From Cunninghamia lanceolata (Eukaryota > Streptophyta > Pinopsida > Cupressales > Cupressaceae), in assembly GCA_027924645.1 (NCBI GenBank), contig BSBN01000233.1, forward strand, positions 2,994,501-3,058,500: a stretch of DNA of 64,000 bases, in the 5' to 3' direction. The notes beneath the pieces are model-generated. The model made no database searches and had not been told where the DNA came from. It worked only from the letters and a program-made list of their open reading frames with translations. The position numbers and the translations under genes were made by a program. Shown one piece after another: positions 11,990 through 23,308 of this stretch. Position 1 is the first letter of the stretch, and each line of letters starts with the position of its first letter.

Positions 11990-12900
11990 ACAAGTGAATA
12001 TTGGACAAAATGATGACAAAATAAATGTTCTGATAGGGAAAGTTTACACAGAAGAAGAGTTAGAAGGAATAAATCAGGCACTCAAAGATTACATCCATGT
12101 CATTGCATGGACTTATGATGAGTTGAAAACATATGACACATCAATCATAACTCATACCATACCCCTCAAACCAAATGCCAAGCCTTTCAGACAGAAGCAA
12201 AGGCCAGTCAATGCCTTGCTGGAGCCTATAATTTTTGAGGAGGTTAAAAAGTTGTTAAATGCCAGGATCATATTTCCTGTGAGACACTCCACCTGGATAG
12301 CAAATCTAGTCCCAGTGAGAAAGAAGAATGGAGACATCAGGCTATGTGTGGACTTCAGGAATTTTAATAGAGCATCTGAGAAGGACAATTATCCTTTACC
12401 CTCCTTAGATGAAGTTCTGCAGATTGTAAATGGAGCAAAAATGATGTCATTCCTAGATGGTTTTTCTGGTTATAATCAGGTAATGGTTGATAAAATTGAC
12501 AGACTAAAAACTGCCTTCACCACAAAGTGAGGGATATTTACTTATAGATGCATGTCGTTTGGGCTGATAAATGCTGGAGCAACATTCCATCGCACAATCG
12601 ACATAGCCTTCAGAGGCTTAATAGGAAAGTGTGTTCTAAAGATAGAGGAAACCATGTAGCAGATCTCATAAATGTGTTGAAAAAATGTGAACAGTATGGG
12701 ATATCCTTGAACCCCAAAAAATGCATATTTGGGGTAACAACAGGAAAGTTGTTGGGCCACCTGATAACTGAAAATGGAATTATCATTGATCCTGACAGGG
12801 TCGATTCCATCATGAAAATACAGCTTCCTAGAAGCAAGAAAGAACTCAAATCTTACTTTGGTAAGATAAATTTTGTCAGGAAGTTCATTATTGGCTTTGT
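11990..12900 (+). pseudogene. pol: reverse transcriptase of element A, catalytic motif deleted
   Basis: RT fingers and palm are clear (LVPVRKKNGDIRLCVDFRN, MSFLDGFSGYNQVMVDKID). The frame is stopped by TGG-to-TGA at 12528. Compared with B, about 29 bp are missing after 12632, and these include the catalytic Y-M-D-D motif, so this copy cannot be active. The thumb and connection continue from about 12690 (NPKKCIFGVTTGKLLGHLI). Confidence 0.85.
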
Positions 12901-12949
12901 TGAAATAGTTAGACCTTTAAATGCTATGCTGAAGAAGGATGCAAAGATT

Positions 12950-13393
12950 GAGTGGACATCAGAAGCTAGAGCAACTTTTGAAGACATAAAGAAAGCTATA
13001 TCTAAAGCTCCAGTGTTGATTAGTCTAGACTACACCAAGGACTTCTATATTTACTCATTTGCTTCAGAGCATACCTCTGCAGCAGTGTTGACACAAAGGA
13101 ATGAAGAAAATGAAGAAAAGCCTATAGCATTCATGAGCTGCCCATTCAGAGATGTAGAACTCAGATATCTGGATGTAGAAAGACAAGATCTTGCTTTGGT
13201 CAGAGTAGTGAAGAAATTCAGGCACTATATCCTAAGAAGTAAAGTGATTGTTGTGGTACCTGATATAGTAGTGAAGATGTTATTAATGCAAAGTGAGCTA
13301 GGTGAGAAGAGGGCTAAGTGGATCACTGTCCTACAAGAATCTGACATGGATATCACACCCATGAAGCTAGTAAGAGGACAGACACTAAGCTAG
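12950..13393 (+). pseudogene. pol: RT-linked (gypsy-type) RNase H of element A
   Basis: This is the standard RNase H that follows gypsy RT. It includes TSAAVLTQRNEENEEKPIAF, VELRYLDVERQDLALV and FRHYILRSKVIVVV. It is open from 12548 to 13391, where CAG has become TAG (B keeps CAG). With the domain at 11281 the element had two RNase H domains. Confidence 0.85.
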
Positions 13394-14710
13394 ATGATAT
13401 CAGAGATTGATCCAAATATCACAAGTCAGCAGTATGTTATTAATGAGAAGGACAGTGGAGAGTGGTACTCTGACATTAGGCATATCCTGATCACTGGAAG
13501 ATGTCCTCCAAGACTGCAAGCTTCACAAAGAAGAGCCTTGAAAATAAAGTCACATAAGTATATGATGAAAAGGGGAGTTCTCTTTAAGAAAAATTATGAA
13601 GGTATATACCTAAGATGCCTAGAGAGGCCTGAAGCAGATAAAGTATTATCAGAACTACATGACAAGTTTGTAACAACACATGGGTCATCCTTAGCCACCA
13701 CACATGCAATCCTCAGGGCAGGATACTACTAGCCCACAATTTTCAAGGATACTGCTGAACATATTAAATGCTGCCATACATGTCAGGTTGCTGCCAAGAG
13801 AGAGAGGTATGCTCCTCAACCCCTGTAGCTAGTGATGGAAGCGTGCCCATTCGCACAATCGGGTATAGATTTCATAGGACCAATTAATCCTCCATCATCA
13901 TTAGGACACAGGTACATTTTAACGATTACTGACTACTGTACTAGGTGGACTAAAGCTACCAGCAACAAGACCTACAGCGCAAAGGATGTCATCAGATTTC
14001 TGGAAAGTAATATAGTCACCAGGTATGGGATTCCCTATGCTCTGGTAAGTGATAGCAGCTCTGCTTTTGCTTCAACCAAATTGTCAAGTTGGGCCTTTGA
14101 TTATGGGATCATATTGAAGTTCTCATCTAATTATTATCCCTAAGGGAATGGATTGGCAGAATCCACTAATAAAAATTTGTTGAATATCATAAAGAAGTTA
14201 GTAGACAAGAACCCTAGGGAGTGGAATACACTTCTAAAATATGCCTTATGGGTAGACAGAACCAGAAACAAGGCTACATTAGGAAACTCACCTTATCATT
14301 TAGTGTATGGGGTGGATCCTATCCTCCCTGTTAACCTAAAGATTCCTACCCTGCAGTTTTCCCAAGAGTACCTAGGCATAAACAATAACCAAGAATTCAG
14401 GTTGCTTCAGCTGATGCACCTAGAAGAGAAAAGAAGTCAGGCAATTGATCAATTTGCCAAACATCAGGCTGTTGTCAAATGTTGGTTTGACAAAAGGGCC
14501 AAAGTCAAAGCCTTCAGGATATCTGATTTAGTCCTAATGTGGGATAAAGCCCATGAGAGGAAAGGAGACCATGGTAAGATTGATAAATTATGGATAGGTC
14601 CCTTCCAAATTTTTGAGATATTAGCAGACAGCACTTTTGGGCTTAAGAACTTGACGGGTGAGGATGTTCCATTACCAGTTAATGGACAGTTCCTCAAACA
14701 TTATTTCTAA
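13394..14710 (+). pseudogene. pol: integrase of element A
   Basis: This is an integrase with an HHCC zinc domain (around 13660-13800, CCHTCQ type) and a DDE core. The first Asp is in GIDFIGPI near 13868. The second is in SDSSSAF near 14048, where B has SDNGSAF. The Glu is in the AESTNKN motif near 14160. The C-terminal domain ends LPVNGQFLKHYF at 14710. Stops occur at 13730 (TGG to TAG), 13826 and 14141 relative to B. No chromodomain is seen. Confidence 0.88.
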
Positions 14711-15566
14711 GCCTAAGTAGCCTCATGTCAGTCATGTGTATCATAGTGTATATTTGTATAGTTGTTTGTACAGTGTTGTTTTGTTTTTCTTCATGCTTTG
14801 TTTGCTTGTTGAGTTTTGTTTTGGTAAGTCAAGATGATGCAGTTCATCACCCCAGAAAATAACTAAATTGTTAAGATTCAAGTGATGAGAACACATTTAT
14901 ATATAGGTTATGACTCATTTTAAGAAAGTACTTATGATCAAGTCTGTGATATCTTTTCATCAGGGTGCCTTTTCTTAACCAAAGTGATTTTTTCACAATG
15001 ACTCACCTAACAGCCTTGGGTTTGTTGAAAATACGAGTATAGGTGTTAAGTGAAAAATCTAAGGGACTCCCTTGCTACCAATGCAATCTCCAACCTAAAA
15101 CATCAAGTGACCATACCTTGCATACTGAGCTTAGATGATGACATCAGATATATGAAGTATATATGTTGAAAATCCAAAAATATAATAAAATTAGGCCATC
15201 TAAGTAACCTTATTGGGGCTATAGACGCCTGCTGGCAGTGGGGCTCTACTTAGGGGGATTGTATAGATAACCTTGTCAGGGCTATAGACGCCTGCTGGCA
15301 GCAAGGCTCTATCCAAGTTGGCTATGAGGGATGATCCTAAACTATGTAGCTCAATATCAGTTACTCATGTTTTCAACTTGATTTCAAGATGAGGATAATT
15401 AATCATTTGCACACTACTGATCCTTTGTTAGCATTGTTACCATGAGGACATTTTATCATTCAGAAAGATTATGATGCTTATGCTTGAAGAGAGTTAGAAG
15501 GCTATGTTAGAATGTGTTCACATCACTTGAATCATTGGAATTTTGGTATTTTATTTGGTGGCAAGT
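14711..15566 (+). other. 3' untranslated region of element A
   Basis: Non-coding stretch between the integrase stop and LTR2. It includes the paired repeat at 15205-15317 and ends in TTTGGTGGCAAGT, the poorly purine-rich position where a polypurine tract would lie. It is conserved with 38721-39592 of element B and with 1-517. Confidence 0.75.
15205..15317 (+). repeat. paired 3'-UTR repeat, element A
   Basis: Two units (15205-15255, 15268-15317) around GGGGCTATAGACGCC and GGGCTATAGACGCC, each followed by CTGCTGGCAG. They are equivalent to 155-267 and 39232-39344. Confidence 0.75.
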
Positions 15567-16378
15567 TGTTGTGTCGTTACACAACACGCCCCATTTTGAC
15601 TTGACAAAACAGGGACCCAAATTTTTGTTTGCCTTGGCTTGTGTTTTCTGCTTGTTGGCAGTCTAGTAAAAGTAAGTCAATTCAGATGATCCTACATAAA
15701 GTGGATTGGGTAAGTCATCATGATGAGGTCAATTTTTCAAAGTTAATATTTCATGACAATAACCTCATGGTTGTATAGATTACAGAATTTCATGTAGGTT
15801 TGCCTTTTAGATCACCCTAACATTCCTTAGAAAATGAGGGTTATGGTGAGTCAAAGTCCTAGTCAAACCTGATATTCCAAGGGGAGGATCATATTTCTTA
15901 ACATCAGTCATCTTATGAAAGATCACCCCGATCTAATTTTATCACCCAATAAAGCATTTATCTGGAGATCCAGACATCAATTTTAGGCAATAGAGGTATT
16001 TACTCATTGAATAACATCATATATTTTGCGGGGGTCATATTTTGAATATCACTTGATATTCTGAATATCACCTTATCTTTTGAATATCATCTTGTCTCAA
16101 AATATCACCCTAGAGCCAATATCCTGATGATGTCATATTGTCTCAAGAAATAAGAAGATTTCCATAATGATGATGTCATCATCCTTTTTACCTTGCGGAG
16201 GTATATTTTCAAAATGACCCTTCCTGCATAACATGACGATGACGTCATAGTGCTATAATGATGAACCAAGTTATTATCCTAATGACGTCATCATGATATT
16301 CCAAAAGGAGGTCATTTTAGTCTGGGGAATCATCATCTTATAACATCACCCGACATTTTCAACATCACCTGATGTTTC
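15567..16378 (+). repeat. LTR2 of element A, first segment
   Basis: Begins TGTTGTGTCG and matches LTR1 from 518 to 1310. It ends at GTTTC, the 5-bp target duplicated by the insertion of element C. Same short-repeat content as LTR1; no gene. Confidence 0.88.
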
Positions 16379-18913
16379 TGTTATCACCCAGTTTTGCACC
16401 CTTGCATGAAACTGTTAAAGCTCTACAAACTGGAATAACATGGGATTGATCTCTAAGTGTGGGACTTTGCTAAATGAGATCAAACCTCTAGAGAAGGTTG
16501 GCTTCCTTGTCTAGTTATCACTTGAAACTACTGAATTTTGGGGGGAAAAGGGAGAGAGAATACTTGTAATGAAAATGAATAAAAGCTTGAAAACATAAAA
16601 GGTGATACACCAGATAGATTTAAAGAGACTTCCACAGAACTGAAGGATGCACAACACAATCAAAATATGGCAAGTAGGCATACACAGGTTATATGACTCT
16701 AGCAGAGGCGAGGAGCAATATGATTGAGAGGAATACAACATTCACAGACAAACCATATGTAGATTCACACAGAACCAGAAAAATCAGTAAAGAGGTAAAA
16801 ATAACTTGCATATATTTGACAGAGAGGTAAGGTTACAGTATATTAAAACTCTGTTTTAGAAAACAGAAAGACCAAGATGCCCAAAAAAATTTCTCCCTTA
16901 TTTACAACATTCGAATGCATATATATCGCATTCCAAACTATCCTAAGTCGGTTACAAAAATGTGCTCTCCGAGCTGTCCCAGAAAATATCTACATTTAAT
17001 GACTGCCCAAGCACATTAGTTATGGCGTTAAATATCTAGCGCTGGGTAGGTAGGGGATATTTTTGGGTCTTGAATACAAGCAGCTGCATGGTTATCTTCA
17101 ACAGTGAACACAGATATCTGAAACATGGCAGTGGAGGGATATCTTTTACCATTAATGTGAACTGCCTCATCATAGTGCAGCAATGAATGCCCCAAGAATA
17201 TCTTCATCTGTTGTAAGTCACTGCTAAAATATGCATTTCCAGATCTAAAAATTGAAAAGTGACAAAAGCTCCTGAAAACCCTGTCAAAATAAAAAGGGGA
17301 CAAAAACATGCATCTTTGCCTCTTACAGCATGTCAAAATTCGCTGAAATGGAGGAGATACAGGAGGTCAAAGTTTTAGTCAACCGCCTGTATATATCGCT
17401 TTGCATCGGTGTGTGTATACCGCCTGCATTTGCCACCTGAATCGGCATTCAAAAACTTCTCTGCAACCCCTTTGTATATGCATGGTGCTTTGCATATCGG
17501 CCCCTATATATCCTTTGTATTTTCAAAATTGCATATACATACAAGCTCCCTTGTATATGCGTGCCCTACCTCTTGTATGTTAGCTTGTATCTAGCCTTGC
17601 ATCTTTGAAATGTGCAAGTGAACATACAAGTAGAAAAATATATACAAAGTGCCTGCCTTGGTGGACCCCACCATTTGTATCTCCTCTTCTGCATATGCAA
17701 AATACAAGCTGCGGACCTCAAAACATCATTAGCTACATTTCATTGTTTTGCCAGGTCCAGCTTGTATCACCCCTTCTCATGTATATTCTGACATGTATAT
17801 CGCAGTATACAAGCACCACATACATGCAAGCCACGGATTCCAAACCTTTTATGAAGCAGATCGGAAGCATTTTTGAAATCTGGCTTGCATGTGTTTTTAT
17901 ATCTATTCCTTTGTATGTCGAAACATACAAACACCTTTCAAACATGGCGGACCTGAAGCTTGAATGAGCCAGAAAGATATTCATTTGAAATCTGGCTTGC
18001 ATCTGCATCTGTTTGTATCTTTTATTTGCATATCGCAGCTTATACAAGGCGGACCCAAAAATTTTATGAAGCAGGCTGAAGACTGCCTTGAAATTTGGCC
18101 CAATGTTGCAACATATGTTAACTTTGTATATCGCATGATATACAGATGCCAAATATACAAGGCGGACCTGAAAAGTTTATGAAACACTTTTACTATTGGA
18201 TCGGGTCTGACTTGTATATCTTTCTTTGTATATTTTGCTTATATGTGCAAACATACAAGCACAAATATACAAGCCACTATAGCAACCTGCCAATATAAAT
18301 TACACTTTTCCTGATGCATATAGATCGGCCTTGTATATTTTTCATTGTATATTGGGTTGTATATGCGAATATACAAACCCGATATACATTCCACTGTAGC
18401 ACATATATGTCCGCTGGCCTTGTATACATTCCATGCATATTTCTTTGTAGCTTTCACTTGTACATGCGAATATACAAGCCAAATATACATTCCATCATTG
18501 TATATTTTTATGCAACCGGATATACAAACCAGGAATATTCTGGGAATATGTGAAAGATTCCCCTTTTGTATATGCATTTCCTTGGCTCGATATACATTCA
18601 AAAAATGTATAAAACTCACTTTTCTCAATATTTTCTAAGGCTGATAGGGATTTGCAAGCCCGCCAAATGTACATTTGAACTGTATGTTGACCAAAACTTT
18701 GACCATCAATAACTTCTTTATTTGGCTGAATTTCAGGGTGATGTAAAAAGCAAACCTGCCTATTTTTTCAAGCTCTTTCCAATGGTAAGGTTTTTTGGAA
18801 AGATTTTTGGGAAATTTGGCACTTTAAGCTTTATAGGAACATTTTTCAAAGGATTTTCAAGGAAAATACCAGGTTGACTGTGTGGCTCTGGTTAGAGGAA
18901 AAATGGGTCAACA
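16379..18913 (-). repeat. left LTR of element C (3' LTR)
   Basis: Direct repeat of 23309-25858. It holds a long array of TTGTATAT / ATATACAA motifs (about 17390-18600). The small ORFs seen here on both strands are by-products of this array. The inner flank is TTTGGCGACTTCTATGGG rather than a polypurine tract. Confidence 0.92.
17390..18600. repeat. TTGTATAT / ATATACAA inverted-motif array
   Basis: Dozens of CTTGTATAT and ATATACAAG words alternate at short distances, for example TTGTATATGCGAATATACAA near 18357, forming many potential short hairpins. Between them recur GGCGGACC and ACATTCC words. The array is repeated in the other LTR at 24310-25560. Confidence 0.85.
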
Positions 18914-19199
18914 ATTTGGCGACTTCTATGGGATGTTTGCCTACTAAATAGTTAGATCAGTGGCCTTATATATCTATGGGCATAGAGTCATATTGAGACT
19001 AGAAATATATAGAGGCTCTCTAACTTTAACAATTTATTACAGCAGAGGGGGACAGAGAGACCAAAACAAGACAAAATGTTGCAAGCAACCACTCAACTGT
19101 GCTAGACAGCACTTAGGGAATGCAAAAAGAAGATCTAAACTAATGTGCATCAACACTTATTGAAAGCATAGAGACCTAATTTATTGATTGACAAGGCAC

Positions 19200-20250
19200 T
19201 CATACCTCAAAACAACTCTTTAGGTGTATCCCATTTACTGGGATAGGAAGATTTTGTCCATCCATATTTGATAACTGAAATGCATTGTGCTCCTTGCATT
19301 CAGTAATGAGAAATGGACTGCTCCACATGTTGTCAAATTTGGAGTGCTTTGTAGGCTTGCTCTTCAATTCGTCCCATTTGAGCACCATATCACCTTCTCT
19401 AAAGATTCTGGGAGTGGCCTTTTGATCAAAACTTCTTTTGGTCTGTAGCTAATGATATTCTATAGTCTTCATAGCCTTGTCTTTGATTTGTTCAAGCTCC
19501 ATAAGCTGAGTATATCTGACAGCCATGGGATCCTCTTCTTCAAACATCTCCAGCTGATTCATGATGTCCAATGCTGGCAGTTCTACAGAGATAGGCAATC
19601 TTTCTTCTTTCCCATATACTAACGTGTATGGAGAATTTCTAATGGACCTCTTAGGAGTTATTCTATCTACCCATAAGGCATACTTCAAATTAGTGTGTCA
19701 GGTCCTTTGGTTATCTTCCATTGATCTTTTAATAATTCTTATGAGATTTTTGTTCGTAGACTTAGCCAAACCATTACCCTGTGGATAATAATTGGAAGAA
19801 GTATTCAAATAAATCCCATTCTTAACAACCCAATCAGTTATCTTTAGGCCAACAAAGGCTAAAGCATTGTCAAAAATTATTGACTTAGGCACTCCAAATC
19901 TGGAAATCAAATCATGATAAAAATTTAAAACAACACTTTCATTTGATTCCTTTAGAGCCATTGCTTCAGTCCATCTTGTGAAAAAATCTATAGCTATAAG
20001 AATCGACTTATGGCCTACACTTGATGGTGGATTAATGGGTCCTATGAAGTCAACACCCCATCTCATGAAGGGTTTCTCTATTTGAATTGGTTGTAGAGGT
20101 AAGGCTGGCAGCCTCTCTTTTCTTGCAAAAATGGCACACTTTATACATTTCCTCGCCCATGCATTGGCATCCTTAAATAGGCTGGGCCAGTAATATCTAG
20201 CTCTCATTATCTTCCAGGTAGTAGTCTTTGGGGCAAAATGACCCCTACTG
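19200..20250 (-). pseudogene. pol: integrase of element C
   Basis: Minus-strand integrase. The zinc domain starts with the GGHF-like segment near 20246 and has Cys pairs in CIKCAIFARKERLPALPLQP. The core includes WGVDFIGPINPPSS, IIFDNALAF and GNGLAKSTNKN. The catalytic Glu is replaced by Lys in the last motif (A and B have AESTNKN). A 1-nt loss in a G run near 20246 shifts the frame between RNase H and integrase. A stop near 19690 and another near 19450 split it further. The C-terminal part (19200-19388) ends LPIPVNGIHLKSCFEV, as in A and B. Confidence 0.85.
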
Positions 20251-20650
20251 CGCCATCATAAAATTCATGCAGTACTTTATCAGTATGAGAGTTTTGATTT
20301 CTTGGAATGGAGATCAGATTGAAAGCATCAAACTCTTCAATCATGTTCCAGACCCTATGTTTGTAGCATTTTAGAACATCACTCTTTGTAAGATGCAGTC
20401 CTCTCACCTGATTGACAATGAGTTCACTATCACCATAGACTTGCAAACATCCTATTTTTCTCTTTCTAGCCAACTGCAAACCTCGGATTAATCCTTCATA
20501 TTCAGCAGTGTTGTTTGTACATGCAAAGGCAAAACGAAAAGCAGAAAAATATTTTTCACCTTGTGGTGACACCAGCATTGCACCACCACCAAATCCATTT
20601 TTACTCCTTGAGCCATCAAAGTACATTTTCCATACTTCTCCTTGTTGCTC
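20251..20650 (-). pseudogene. pol: RNase H of element C, fused to integrase by RT deletion
   Basis: An RVT_3/archaeal-like RNase H with MYFDGSRSKNGFGGG, CTNNTAEYEGLIRGLQLA, GDSELIVNQVRG and IPRNQNSHTD. It is joined upstream to the protease by about 125 codons with two TAG stops and no RT. Directly after HTD the sequence passes into the integrase N-terminus. In elements A and B about 1.8 kb of RT and RNase H lies at this point, so C carries an internal deletion there. The domain order protease then RNase H matches A and B. Confidence 0.82.
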
Positions 20651-21751
20651 TATCTGCTATTCTGCATCCCTTACCATACTTGGTATTGTTGCTTCATGTT
20701 CATGCAATATATAAACCCCCATACCATTTTCTTGAATATGTGCCTCAGCATCATCTACACTATTTTCTGAGGCCCACTCCCTTAAGAGTACCTCTGGTAT
20801 GCTTTCAGCTTGTAGTTCCTAAGCAGCAACTAATTCAGGATCGTCATAAATAATACAATTTGCATTGACAACACTTGGTGTGTAGGGCTCTATGTGATGA
20901 TTTGAAAGTAACTCAGATTTTAAAGTTACTTTGGTGCCATATCTGGTCCTGAAAAACATGTGGGACCAGTCTGAGGATAGATATCCTCCTATTTTGGCTG
21001 TGAATTCTCTTCATAGGCACATGGCAAAATAGGGAGGTAAATCAATAATGAAGACCTCTTGGAATATGGAAACATTGGGATAGTTATGTAAAGTAAGACC
21101 TAAGTCTTTTATTACACCCACAGTATTAACAGCCGTGCCATCTAATTGGAGTACACCCTTCTCAAGAGGCTGGTATTTGAGCCCTAATTGGTCTGCAATT
21201 TGTTTAGGCATCACAGAACTGCTTGCTCCACTGTCCACCATGCAATTATGTACTAATTTATCTCCAATTATCAATGATATATAAAATGGGAGTGGCTTGG
21301 CACTTTTGTTGGGCTGTTTGCTATTATCCTCAGAGGAATTGGTAAGGACAACCCTATTTGGGTCAATAGTTGTATCATTGGATACTTTCAAATCAGACAA
21401 GACATATTGCAATATGTCTTTTTGGCCCAGGATGGCTAAAGAATCCCACATAGACATTGTCACATTCATCTTCTTCATATTTTTAATAATATTGAAAGAT
21501 GGAATGGCACTTACCTTCTGATTTGATTTTGTAGCAGCGACCTCTGCTTGCAAATGGGGCATCTCCCTTGCTTTTGCTGGGTCATTTCTTTGCAAAATAT
21601 GGGGAATATGGGGTGCAGGAACATCAACAAATGCTTTTCCTTTATTTGTTGTTTGTTCAATCTTGTAACCCCTCTTCTTGGCCCTTGTATTTGTTGCTAC
21701 TGGAGTATTATCTCTATTTATGCCACAAAATTCACCCTCCTGCCAGTTCAT
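20651..21751 (-). pseudogene. pol: protease region of element C
   Basis: An aspartic protease with MVDSGASSSVMPKQIADQLG at about 21200-21250 and a following LQLDGTAVNTVG. The tail GGYLSSDWSHMFF matches the YMSTDFSHM tail in A and B, and leads into a linker before RNase H. The minus-strand frame is open from 21751 to 21011, with stops below that. Confidence 0.8.
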
Positions 21752-23142
21752 GAAAGCAGAATCACTCTGAGGTTGTTCTTGCTATTGCACAACTCTATCA
21801 TTTGGTGTATTTGGCTGTGAGGCTGCCACATTTTGCACCATTAAAGCCTGATTTATGACTCCATTTGAACATGTTGCTTGACTGTGTAGTTGATTACATG
21901 GGTAGCACCACTCATATTCAGCTGCAAGGTTGTTCTGAGTAGGGACTAAGTCTCTTACTGCATTAATAGGTGCCAGATTATAAGGCTGAAAAGATCTTTG
22001 ATTCACATTTTGCCTGGCACCTTGATAGTTGCTTTGATATGGAGGCCTATTAGCTTGGTACAGCTGATTTTGGCCTTGAAATGGTTGATTCTGCCCCTGA
22101 CTAGGTTGTTGATAAGGCTAAAAGGGCCTTTGGGATTGTTGCTTCTTTATGTTTCCTAGTTCATTTCCAAAAGTTTGAAGGATGCCCTCAATCTTTTGTT
22201 GACTATTTTTAATCTCTTTCAACTCTTGAGATGAACTAGAGGCAGTAGGTTTAGAATTGGCAATATTAGGTAATGTTGCGATAGTAGGCACAGGGGGAAA
22301 ACATGGAATTGGAAAAGGTATTGAAGCCTGAATCTCAAGAAAGATAGGCACTGGTGGTCTGGGTGCTATTTTTTAGCCTGAATCAGATTATTCTCTACCC
22401 TAATAGCTAATTCATAAGCATTCGGTAAACTATTACCTCCTAATGATTGAATCATTACTAAAACATCACTATTCAAGGCATTTAAAAAATATAAGAATGC
22501 ATATTCAGCTGGAGGTCTTACCATGGCAAGAATTATGTCCCATGTCTTCTAAAATCTAAAGTTGAAATCCATCATTTGCTCCTGTGGAGCTCTCTTTATG
22601 GTGGTCATTTGTTTGACCAATGATAGATTATCTAATTTTTCTTGAAATTGTTTATTTAATTTCTCTCCTAGATCATCCCAGGTTCCTATAGTTTGCACTG
22701 GTAGACTCCTGAACCACTGCAATGCCTTCCCTTTGAATGAGGCAGCTAGTAGCCTGATGGCTACATTCTCTTGAGTAACATGATGTACCCCGCATAGAGA
22801 GGCTATGTCTCTGATGTGCTCAATAGGAGTGGTCTGACTTTCCCCTATAAAATAAGGTAGATTTTTCAAAGCTGCCATGGGTATAGCATCATGTATTGCT
22901 AGGTTCAAAGGGTTGTCCCCATCAAAAGTCACGAAAAGCTGATTCCTTGCCATTTGAACCCCTGGAGGTAGATTTGCTTGAGTTGCTACAGGAACTACAG
23001 AAGCAACTGGTCTAAAATTTGGTGGAGTTGACTGTATCCTCTTAGAAATTGGAGTCCTTATTATAGCTCTACCCCTCCTTCTAGGTGGAGAGAGCTGCAA
23101 ATATTCAAATGAGCTTGAACTCCTAGTTGCTATCTTTCTCAT
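21752..23142 (-). pseudogene. gag: gag of element C
   Basis: The frame starts near 23142 on the minus strand, about 170 bp from the right LTR. The capsid-like core (22549-22950) contains ENVAIRLLAASFKGKALQWF and LNKQFQEKLDNLSLVKQM. A Gln/Pro-rich middle follows and a knuckle-like WCYPCNQLHSQATC is near 21900. Stops and frame changes near 22548, 22370, 22115 and 21782 break it. Confidence 0.8.
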
Positions 23143-23284
23143 AAAATGTAAAAATAGAACTAGTCTGCTTATCCTTCCTCAGTGTGAGTCGCTAGATATG
23201 TAGGTTTAACCTGTTATAGGTTTTGATATTACTGGCTACATATTGCCACCAGTAATAAGGGTTGCGTTCTTGACTTCACAGTCC

Positions 23285-23302
23285 GTCCCACTGGGCGTGC
23301 CA
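23285..23302 (-). other. primer binding site, element C
   Basis: On the minus strand TGGCACGCCCAGTGGGAC follows the 5' LTR after a few bases. It differs by one base from the primer site of element E (55217-55234). This fixes C as minus-oriented. I have not assigned the tRNA. Confidence 0.75.
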
Positions 23303-23308
23303 AAAAGC

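Noticed and set aside
17390..18600. CRISPR-like or satellite array
   Set aside because: Spacing and units are irregular and inverted, the array is wholly inside an LTR and the context is a plant retroelement.
17401..18638. Several overlapping ORFs of 60-140 codons on both strands
   Set aside because: They arise from the TTGTATAT / ATATACAA array in the LTR of C. Their translations are Tyr/Ile/Cys-rich repeats on both strands with no domain.
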